From Rosellinia necatrix (Eukaryota > Ascomycota > Sordariomycetes > Xylariales > Xylariaceae), in the NCBI GenBank assembly GCA_021209875.1, contig JAGYVD010000001.1, positions 4,650,001-4,714,000 on the forward strand: a DNA stretch of 64,000 nt, in the 5' to 3' direction. The first letter of the stretch is position 1. Each line of letters starts with the position of its first letter. The notes below the pieces were generated by a model. That model searched no databases. It was not told the origin of the DNA and was given only the letters and a program-made list of their open reading frames with translations. Made by a program: the position numbers and the translations under genes. This document shows positions 1-8,919 of this stretch, piece by piece.

Positions 1-638
1 GCGTAGCCGGGGCGCGAGCCGACGTTGCCGAAGACGACGTACGGGTGGATATTGGCGTCGAGGTCGTCGACGCCGCGGCCGTAGCCCTGCACGACGTCGG
101 CGAACGACGTCACCGACTGCGTGTCGCCCGAGTTGCCGCAGCGCCCGTCGTCCGCCGGCGACCCCTGCACCCCGTCGCAGTCGATGTCCATGTCCGACAG
201 CGCCCCGCCCGTGCCCTGCTGATAGATGATCCCCTGGCTCGCCAGCCGGTCGCCGCAGTATGTGAAGTCTTCACTCCCCAACCCCCCCCTCCCCCCTTTC
301 CGTTAGCACTTGTTTCGTGGATCTCCGGGTTCTTTGCAGTTTTGGATAGGGGGTGAGGCGTGGGTAGGGTTGGTGGAGATACGGGTACAATGTTGAGTCT
401 TATGTGTGTGTTGGGGGGGGGGAGGGGGAGGGGGGGTGTTTGTGTCATGGTCATATTGCTTGGGCTACGCACCGTTACTGCCGTCCTCTAGGGCGTAGAA
501 ACCACCTTGTAAGACGTTGGAGCATTGGCCCTGGCTCTTGATGCTGTTGTATAAATCCCGAACATTCTGGGGCACGTCTCTGGCAACGGAGGCGCCCACG
601 AGTGCGGAGAGGGCGAGAAGCGCGGTTCGAGGTGCCAT
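1..638 (-). CDS. GH75 fungal chitosanase, 5' part (runs off left edge)
   Basis: This is the amino-terminal part of a secreted endo-chitosanase that hydrolyses chitosan outside the cell. Exon 1 is 473-638 and starts at the ATG at 638-636. It encodes a hydrophobic signal peptide ending near an Ala-Arg, then the mature start with DVPQNV and QGQCSNVL. Exon 2 is 268-1 and encodes FTYCGD, GIIYQQGTGGALSDMDIDCDGVQ-type sequence and the CGNSGDTQS stretch, which match the conserved core of fungal chitosanases. The intron (269-472) has a GTGCGT donor and keeps the frame through a split Asp codon. It contains a long G-run on the + strand. The rest of the catalytic domain and the stop lie beyond the window. 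AT-rich TATA-like DNA lies near 785-815, upstream of the start. Family assignment is confident; exact function is inferred from the family. Confidence 0.85.
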
Positions 639-2600
639 GATGAATTTTCAATCGATGAGTTTCGAAAGCGAGGTCTTCATTCAATCTCGAAGATGAGACG
701 CGAGGGGCTGGGCGAATATTTGAAGCTACTTATGAGCTGAGATGTACTAGTTTGATAGTTTAGGGAGGATCAAGACCTCTTCGAGTTATATTTATATTAT
801 TTGTATATATTAGGTAAGGGGAAGTAGTTATATGTATTAGATGCCAAGAGCCGTGCATTTTCATAATTCTCTCTTACTTAGGATTAGATCGTGTACCTCA
901 GCTCCAATCGCAGCCAAGAGTAACTATACGGATCACCTTGTACACCACGAGTACGCGCTAGCGACGATCTTCGTCTATGCTCACCTGCCCATGGCTGCTT
1001 ATGGTCAGAGAGGGCAGCTAGTGTACTGCCGGTAGGATCCCAGCACCGAGTCCGTACCTGGCGGGCCGGGCATCGTGTAACATGATCAGTTGCCTGTTTT
1101 GGTGTTTCCTTTAATAATGATGTTGTTTCGCGGGAGTTCCGCCGGCCACCAAATCCCTTATAGAATAGAAACTGTCCCTCTGGGGTTTCCGAGTGGTGTA
1201 ATGCAGGGTGATGAGGTGATACATAACTAATGGGGAATTAGGGTATGAGATCGGGTATGAGATCGTGCACTGGTAAGGAGAGTGTACATCTATCTACCTC
1301 TATACTTAGGCACGGCAGCTGAGAATTCAATTCAGCATAACTACTGGGATGTATGTAAGCCCAGCAAAGCCCAGCGAAGCCCAGCGAAGCCCCAGCTGAA
1401 TCTCGCCCTGGCCCGTGATGGGGCGTAATAACGCCAAGTTCAAGCCCGGCAACTAAATTAGACGCCGTGTACCGGTTATTCGCTACTTTCTCAACCGCTA
1501 GCCTCCAATAAATATCTAGGAATTTCTTGCCGGTTACCTGCTCTTTGGATCCCGAGAGCTCTGGGTAATTTGCCACAGTACAGTGCAGAGGCAAGGTTGA
1601 GATGGCAAGGGGCGCCGAACGAAGTGGCCAGGGGAAACTAAAATATAACCTGCCTGATCTGGGGATGGAAGTCCAGCTTTAGCGCGTTTCATTTGCCAAC
1701 CTGGCGTTGCTGGCGCCAACCATCCATCCGCCATGCTGCATGCATGCGCACTCTAAATATATTATATTATATATCATATGCACACTACATCTAACACTGC
1801 ATTGAATCTATCCACCGCAGCATATTCACTTTCATGTATTCACATCCATGTGCCCGATATGTTGTTGTCCTAAAGGTTGACCAAACATGCAACTGCGCAT
1901 CGCATCGTGTCAAAGCGCTGACAGTCCATAACTCACTAGCGAAGCAGGGCATAAGCACAAGGATGGCGAGGAGAAACAAGTATCAATCCCGAATACACTC
2001 CCATCTGTGTCTATATTGATAGCTGGCAGAGAGTTGGCAGAGCATCGTGTGCTTGGATTGCGATTTGCTGTTCCAATAGCGCTATCATTTTGATACAAAT
2101 CCATCATCCAAAGAATAATGGACGGATACGCTCAATTATCGCTATATTCCCCCCATCACACCCAACAACGTTATAGCCTTGTTGGTAAGCATTAAGCAGC
2201 ATGGCATCCATGCCACACCGAGCCAACAGGGATACATCATGATAGTTAATACAGTCGGATAGGCTGCGGCGAGGACATACTTAAGTGCTAGTATTATAAT
2301 GCACCTCCGGGACTTCCACGTCGCCATATATGCTTCGACTAGACCACGGATAAGGGGAAAATGTCCTCGGCAATACTTGGTTCCGATGTCCAGAGAGATG
2401 TGTAAGCTCAGCTGGTTATAATCAGATTATTGGATTGTCGGTACAAAGAAGTATTGCCGCGGCAAAAGCTGTTAATGGTACTTGACGACCGGTGGTGTAA
2501 AGCAGGTGAGATGGGGTTCACGATTCCAACGGCATCCCACGTGAATATACACTACCAAAGCTTCACGATAGGGGTAACGGGGAACGACGGCATATGTAAG
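639..2600. other. Intergenic, chitosanase promoter side and SEH1 3' side
   Basis: No convincing gene was found in about 2 kb. Short open frames at 841-1035 (+) and 1238-1594 (-) lack recognisable domains, splice structure or codon bias. A small direct repeat of the unit CCCAGCGAAG lies around 1358-1392. The left part is probably promoter for the leftward chitosanase gene. Confidence 0.6.
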
Positions 2601-3936
2601 TTAGGCGGGCGGGCCCCACCTCGTCTTCATCATGCCGAGCTCAGAGCTCTTCGCCCACGCACCGCTTGGTGTCTGTCGGTAGCACATGAGTTTCCCCTCG
2701 TCGCCTACGCTGCCTAAAATCTGGCCGTCATCGTCAAAGCCAACCCTCCAGACGGGTGATTGGTGGGCGTCGAGTTTCGAGAGCTCCGTGACCGTGTGCT
2801 CGATCTGGCCGGGCTGGCCAGTGGCGGTGCGCTCCCCGTGAGTTCCCGACTTATCGATCTCGACTCTTATTCCCGATGGCGCTTGCGATGACCTACGGGG
2901 ATTCGCGCTCTGGGATGATAGAGTACCCTCTACGGTTTTGCGGCGGGTGATGATGTCTTCGGCAGCCCAAGTCTTGCCATCGCCGTTGGAGTAAGGGGTG
3001 TCGACTCTGAAGACCCTGACGAATCCATCCTGGGAGGCCGTCGCAATCATATCGTAGCCCCTGTAGTTGCCCGGCGCCCAGGCAACGTCACGTACGAGGT
3101 GTGTGTGCGGAATCTCGAGGGCGAAATAGAATTCTCGCGCCCTTGTCGCGGCGCCGAACGCATTGGCGACGGTGTCGCGGGTCCTGAATATCTTGACGCT
3201 CTGCATGCCCGACACCACCAGGCTCAACGCATCCTGCGGCACGCCGGCGCGCAGGGCGGTATAGCACGGCTCGGGGTTCGGATCGAATCGGACCTTGAAA
3301 CAGGTCTCCTCGCCTCGACTCGGTTTCGTGCAGGCTTGGAAATCGTCTATCTTCCCGTATTCGCTAAGCATTTCGGGCTCTTCGCTCTCGTATACGGAGA
3401 GGTGGCCGTCGGTCGAGAGGAGCGCAAACCAGGTACACCGTGTCGCCTCGTCATGCTTGACGGAGAAGGATCGGAACGGGGATCGACTGGATTTTATCTC
3501 GGAGATGGCCTTTCCGTTCCCGGCGCGGGAGCTGAAGCGTCTCCCGGGCGCGGCAGCAGGGTCCTCGGCCCATAATTTGAAGCGGCCTTCGACGCCGAGA
3601 GAGGCGACCAGGTTGGGGTAGACGGTCGGCGGCAGCCATTGGAGCTGTCTTCCGAGTTAGCACAACCCAGTCGGAGCCGTGAGATGATGCCCCGGTTGGC
3701 TCGGCCCGCACCTCTAGCACCTCACCGCCATGGGCGCCCCAGTTGTCGCACAGCCGCCAAGACGCGTCACGATGTCGGTTGAAGACGCGGATCTTCCCAT
3801 CAACGCCACCGGTCGCGCATCGATCCCCGTACGCGTTGAATGCGATCGCCTGTACCAGGTCCTTGTGGCCGTGGGGGATTATGTCGAATGTCGTGCTTCC
3901 TTCCGTAGCCGTCGGCTCGCTCATTGGAGGAGCCAT
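2601..3936 (-). CDS. SEH1: Nucleoporin SEH1, WD40 protein of the Nup84/Y complex and SEA complex
   Basis: This is a WD40 beta-propeller scaffold of the nuclear pore Y-complex; in yeast the same protein also sits in the SEA/GATOR2 complex that controls TORC1 on the vacuole. Exon 1 is 3712-3936 and exon 2 is 2601-3644, giving 422 residues. The intron (3645-3711, 67 nt) has a GTGCGG donor, a GTGCTAAC branch site and a CAG acceptor. Splicing restores the reading from GGEVLE into LQWLPPTVYPNLVASLGVEG. Conserved landmarks are the N-terminal GHKDLVQAIAFNAYGDRCATG repeat, the VEGRFKLWAEDP blade, the YDMIATASQDGFVRVF blade and the terminal HQSPVWRVGFDDDGQILGS blade. Gly- and Ser-rich insertions between blades fit the fungal orthologues. 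NUP170, another pore component, lies 28 kb away; the two need not be related in regulation. Confidence 0.92.
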
Positions 3937-4641
3937 CTTTGAGCCTGTTTAATTTATCATGATGAATTAGTCAAGATCGGAAAGAAGATCGGAAAGATGA
4001 GGAAGCCAGCGCGGCACACTCAGCTATCTCTACTTTGTATGATGGAATGCACCTCCTCTATCTTATCTAGGTCTAACCTAAGTAGGCACCTATCTAAGGT
4101 AGTGTACCCACCTACCTACCTACCTACCTAGGTAGTAATGTATAGGAACTCGATGCACAGACCACCATACCAAAAGATGCAGCGTGTACGTACATGAATC
4201 AGCCGCTACCCATCCGTCCCTATCCCTGTCTCCCAAAAGCTACCCGGGAGTGGTACGACGTTGACTTATCAACTACATCCATACGATAGTATGAGAAAAA
4301 GACAGCGAGAAATTATTACACAAAGGGCATTTATGACTGTATACTTAAGTAAAAGGAGCCCTGTGGCGTAATGAGGGAACGTCCAGGTAGGTATGGCTTA
4401 TCTCACGATTGATACAGAGCACCAGGACGTCAAGCACTATCTGAGGCTCTCTACTATCTAGATGCTGGCTATAGCATTAAAAAGGCGGCAGGGTGGCTGT
4501 CTCTTGCTAATGTTGAACTAGATTCCTGAGATTATGTATCTCGCAACATTTGCATGCACGGCAATCAATGACCGAGCCCGTGAACCATGAGAATGACTTC
4601 GGGTGTTGATATCAATTGAACAGTCTGTAGTCAGTGCTATT
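3937..4641. other. Intergenic with TACC microsatellite
   Basis: No gene is visible. A (CTAC)n tract with the palindrome ACCTAGGT lies near 4109-4136. The DNA separates the SEH1 start from the 3' end of the aldo-keto reductase, both on the minus strand. Confidence 0.6.
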
Positions 4642-5932
4642 CTAATGCGCAAAGATGGGGAACCCTAAGGCGGCAGGGTCGTTGAAGCGGAGTCCCCTAT
4701 TCAAGGCCGAGATCTGCTCAATTTCCTCATCGCTAAGGTCGAAGGTGACCGACTCGAGGTTCTGCTTCAACCTATCGACATTGTTGGACTTCGGGATAAC
4801 GATGATGTTTCGCTGCGTGTTCTATCACATCAGGTGTTAGCCAAATATCACCCCTTGACGGGCCATGAGAAACCCGGGATGGATTTATATAATCCCATAA
4901 AGAGCCGGAGATGGAAGACGGTGGAAGACGGTGGAAGACGATGGAAGACGATGGAAGACGACAGCAGGGGTCACTTACCCAGCGTAGTAGCACTTGGCCG
5001 GGCGTCTTGCCGTGCTTCTCGGCGATACTCTTGACGACGTCTAGTTCGAAAAGCGACCCGGCGCCAAGTGCGTCTTTATTGTTCAACTCGAGAAAGCTCT
5101 GCGGGCCGAATGACGAGTAACCCGTCACGGCGATGTTGTTCTTATGGGCCAATTCGATGAGCTGTGGTTGTGTCAAGTACGGGTGGTGCTCGATTTGTAG
5201 AACCGAGACCGGGATCTTGGCGTAGGACAGAACATCTGTGACCAATTGGGATTGGAAGTTGGATACACCGATGCTCCTGGCAAACCCGTTGGGGTTCTCG
5301 GGGGTCTTCACCATATCCTCCAACGCCTTCCAGGTCTCGGAGATTGGCACCTTGGCAAGAGGTGTGACTTTGGTCTGCTCCTTGTCGGACCAGAAGCACG
5401 GCCAGCGGAGCTGGTCGAAAGGGATAAACTCCAGGGTGACGGGGAAGTGTATTAGGAACAGGTCAAAGTAATCAAGGCCCCAGGCCTCGAGCTCGAGCTT
5501 GGCCATCTCGAAGGCATGCTCCCGCTTATGGTAGTTGTTCCAAAGCTTCGTAGTGATGAACAAATCTTCACGCTTCACGATGCCTTCCTCGATAGCTCGA
5601 CGGACGCCATCGCCCGCCTCTTTGCTATTTTGGTAGTCCCACGCACCGTCGATGTAGCGGTATCCGAGCTTGATAGCATTATACACTGTGTTTAACTCAA
5701 GCGTCAATACAGTTTTGATACATCACCAGCGATTGCAATTGCACCCAAACTAAAATCAAATCAAAATTAACATACCTTGTTCGGCACAAGTCTCGCGGGG
5801 TACTTTCCAGATCCCAAAGCCGACGAGCGGCATATCCTAGGATGTGTTACTTATTTGCGATAACGACCGTGAATAGCGAAAACAACTTACATAGCCAGAG
5901 GCTAGCTTGCGCGTAGGGACTTGAACTGCCAT
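4642..5932 (-). CDS. xyl1: D-xylose reductase-type aldo-keto reductase
   Basis: This is a cytosolic NAD(P)H-dependent aldo-keto reductase of the xylose reductase (AKR2) type, which would reduce D-xylose or related aldoses to the polyol. Four exons join as 5891-5932, 5776-5836, 4979-5685 and 4642-4821, giving 329 residues. The donors are GTAAGT, GTATGT and GTAAGT. The last intron has a GGCTAACAC branch site. The catalytic tetrad is intact: Asp47, Tyr52, Lys81 and His114 (GAWDY, TTKLWN, LIHFP). The cofactor-phosphate motif IPKSNNVDR is in the last exon, and the ending LRFNDP...PIFA is characteristic of xylose reductases. The segment after LIHFP is somewhat divergent (FWSDKEQ), so this may be a paralogue with a different sugar or aldehyde preference. 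Intron 3 contains a 10-bp minisatellite. Exon 1 encodes only 14 residues. Confidence 0.88.
4904..4965. repeat. 10-bp minisatellite inside an intron
   Basis: About five or six tandem copies of GGAAGACGRT (variants GGAAGACGGT and GGAAGACGAT) lie wholly inside intron 3 of the aldo-keto reductase gene, just 3' of the GTAAGT donor on the coding strand. Copy number could vary between strains without changing the protein. Confidence 0.85.
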
Positions 5933-7155
5933 GGTTCTATCGAAAGAAGAACGTGGGAAACGTGGGAAACGTGGGAAATGTGGGAAACGAATTGGGTGAT
6001 GCTTGAACTTGCGGTTTTTTTTTTCTTCAGATTTCTCAGAATTGGAAACTGCCCCTCTATTAAACGTCATGAAGAGAGCCACATGAGGGGTCGACAGATA
6101 AGTTGGCATGAAGCTAACGATAATGGCATTAGCATGACCCCGTCCGCGCAAAGTCAGACATGCTTTCTAAGTGCTAGCAGATTTGCTGTAGCAGGGGGTA
6201 GAGTTGAGTGGGTATCCTTGGTACAACATTTATTCTTTGCAGGGATTATTAGAGTAAAACCGATATCATAGTTTTGAGGGCTATTCAACATGATGGTATG
6301 GTCGTGCATTTGTAGTACCATGCTTTCTAGGAATACACTTTAACCGGAAGGCAATAAAGAAAGAAAACTCGGCCACATTCGCAACCACTCTTCCAGGAAC
6401 TAAACCTAAGGGCAAGGAAATCAGATACAGAGCTAGGAAGTGCGACCTCGATCAAAAGTTATATTGCTAGTGCCAGTACAACTTCCTCAGCGGGCTATCC
6501 CGAGAACACTATCATTAGGTAGGTCGCGTACATGGTGGCCCTGGCGGAAGAAAAAACGCTAACTGGTTAACTGATTCCTAATTGGGCTAAAATTCGATAA
6601 GACGGAACGAGACCCTCTTAAACCCACGGTAATTACCACTAACCACCGCAAGTAAAGCTGATCAGTACCTCTGCAGCAGCACATATAACGCCCCTTGGTT
6701 ATGGCTGGGTGCGGTAGATGCACACTGTTACTTGGTACATACTAAAATTTGGTGACGGCGCTTTGTAACCGCTATAGCGCTGCAATACGTCATTTCGTGT
6801 CATGCCAGCCTCCCAAGGGCTATTAAGGCCATTTAAACCTGTTTTAAATTGTGACCGTCGATCTGATGGGATACATTAACTGAAACTGATTAACTGGGAA
6901 GGCCAAGGTTTGCCGGTGTTGTATTTGGACCTGGTACCTATTTGGGCAGCGGGTCGTTGGGCGATTCTCCCTATTTAGTTGAACAGCAGTAGAAAGGCAT
7001 CCACCTCCTGTTGCATGATGCCACATATTCACCAATGGCTAACCTAAGTACTCTTACCCGCCAGATAGTTCATCGGCTCACCTGTATACTTGCCAGAAAG
7101 GCGATAATTTTAGAATTATAGATGGAACAATGGTAAAACTTTTTATCATTCCAAT

Positions 7156-7182
7156 TAACTAGTTATACAATATAACTAGTTA
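7156..7182. repeat. Short perfect inverted repeat (12-bp arms)
   Basis: TAACTAGTTATA, a three-base spacer CAA, then its reverse complement TATAACTAGTTA. It lies in very AT-rich DNA. It could extrude as a hairpin, but there is no evidence of function. Confidence 0.7.
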
Positions 7183-7330
7183 CGTTATAAAAATAATATT
7201 GTTTAATTTTCATAAGATAAGCTCCGTATGAACGTTTTTACCTAGTCGGGAAAACATAGTATAGGCAACTTTAATTTTAGATGCTAGAACCTCTTATCTT
7301 AAAGGCTTCTATACCAACCCTTCAACATTA

Positions 7331-7456
7331 GTATGCAAACACCTTAACCGCGTTGGCAAACCGAGCCGCATGCTCCGGCCTCCTCCCTATGACCTCATAA
7401 AAGGATTCAATGGTATTGTTTGGGAGACAAAGCCTCTGAGAACTCTCGGAAGCTCC
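7331..7456 (-). pseudogene. O-methyltransferase fragment (relic)
   Basis: On the minus strand 42 consecutive sense codons read a segment typical of the region just before the SAM-binding domain of fungal class I-like (COMT-type) O-methyltransferases. It includes LPNNTIESFYEV, GRRPEHAARFANA and VKVFAY. In live enzymes the equivalent piece is an NNT/SxPFYE..G.DPERAKRFA-type helix pair. Upstream in the same frame stops occur (TAG, TAG, TAA within 20 codons), and a TAA follows directly. No SAM motif was found nearby. The piece is of a different subtype from the intact methyltransferase at 13.2-14.6 kb, so it is not a recent duplicate of that gene. Assignment is by eye from a short segment. Confidence 0.5.
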
Positions 7457-8774
7457 TTAATACTAATACTATGTAGGCTGCCAAAACGAATATAGAATGT
7501 AATGAATTTTTGTAAGGTTTCTAATCTCACCCACTGGCAAATATAGAAAGCCATGTTAGGTAGCTGGAGACGTATCGTTTGCCTCAGACTCTCTCGGCTA
7601 TTTCCTGAGGGAATCTATCATCTTTTTACTAGTTAGCATAGGTACTTAGAAAGATTATATGGGATTTTTCTTTTGCTTTTGGCATGATTGCTCACCCTGA
7701 CAGCGGCAGGCCGTATTTTTTCAGTTTCCAACCTGAAGTCAATCACATATTACGGGGTTGGCAAGCATAGCGGAGGCCTTGGTATGGGCTACTATCCCAG
7801 GGGCAGGCTCGTGGAATGGTCACATGGCCATGGCCTGTCAAAGTAACCGACGTACCATGTGTTCATCTTAGTATACTCCTTTAGCAAGAGATGAGAACGG
7901 TGAACTACCTCGTTCAGGAATCATGGCTGGGATTCTGTAATGCGAAATTGCTTGCAAACAAACTAAGTTGTTGTGCTGAGTGAGATAACAGTATGGCGTT
8001 AGTCACGTGAATAGACCTAGCATGGCCTCATAAAATACTGCGCCGTGCTTTTAATTAATTCGACGGGGTCGTGTAGCAAATAATGTAGGTCAGCTGTAGC
8101 ATCCAAGATGATATCGACAACACCTAACGACTTTATGAGCATTGAAAACAGGACTTCTTCGTTAAATGAAGGGATGGAAGGCTCCTAAACACCAGAATAT
8201 AGCGCAATCTAGCGACTGACTGATCAAAGGTTACCGCAAGATGTAGAATCTGTGGATGTCTTTGCTCATACGCCATTACACGATCTATTTTACATACTTT
8301 AAAGCAAAATTAGCTAAAAGACCTCACTCTCACCAAGAATATGATAACAACTTGTTGGGCTAGGGATTGAAGGATATTAAATAATAATTACAAATGAGAT
8401 AACTACACGAGATGGAGAATAAGTAGAAAAGAAATCTCGGCACACAAGACGTTGTCCCGTAAGCTAGGCGTATGTATGTAGATGGCTAAGTGCCTATGTA
8501 CCCGGCCACCGACGGATTCATGTTTTACCGATTGCAGGCGCATGACGAATGGGTAGGTGCGTAGCCAATCATACCACACGCCAGAATTGTTTACATATGC
8601 ACAACTTGCTCAGGGTGGTTACATTGTAGGACCTGATGATGGCGCTAGATTCGTCAGTTTGGCTGCACCGAGAGCTGGGCAATGCCAACACATATCTCAC
8701 ACTCTTGAACGAGGAGGCGCTCACTCTGTGCTACTCTCCCCTATTACTTGTATTAAGATGATTGGTATTGTAAG

Positions 8775-8784
8775 TATATATAGG
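8775..8784 (+). promoter_or_regulatory. Putative TATA element of the NRPS-like gene
   Basis: TATATATAGG lies about 145 bp upstream of the synthetase ATG at 8920, a usual distance for a fungal TATA box with an intervening 5' leader. Inferred from position and sequence only. Confidence 0.4.
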
Positions 8785-8919
8785 CCGGTGTCCATGTGAT
8801 CCTCCCCCTATGTTTACTATCGCTCAAATCAACAGTCCACAAGTCGAGTGCTCGTACAAAGTGACGGTCTAGCTATCAACTTTCGCCACGCTGCAGAGAC
8901 ATCATAACCTCCTTAGCAG

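Larger units (their letters stand above)
5933..8772. other. Gene-poor AT-rich region with degenerate coding fragments
   Basis: No intact gene is visible in nearly 3 kb. Base composition drops toward A/T between about 6300 and 8500, with many stop codons in all frames. Identifiable contents are an O-methyltransferase relic (7331-7456), an inverted repeat (7156-7182) and some degenerate patches (for example 7680-7870). An open frame of 80 codons lies at 8557-8799. The stretch looks like decayed gene or element DNA, possibly altered by repeat-induced point mutation, but no transposon ends were recognised. Confidence 0.55.

Noticed and set aside
1238..1594. Open frame of 118 codons on the minus strand
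   Set aside because: No similarity recognised, repetitive end (DLIPDLIP from a direct repeat) and no supporting structure.
4100..4136. CRISPR-like short repeats
   Set aside because: TACC runs here and elsewhere are microsatellites without spacers, and the genome is fungal.
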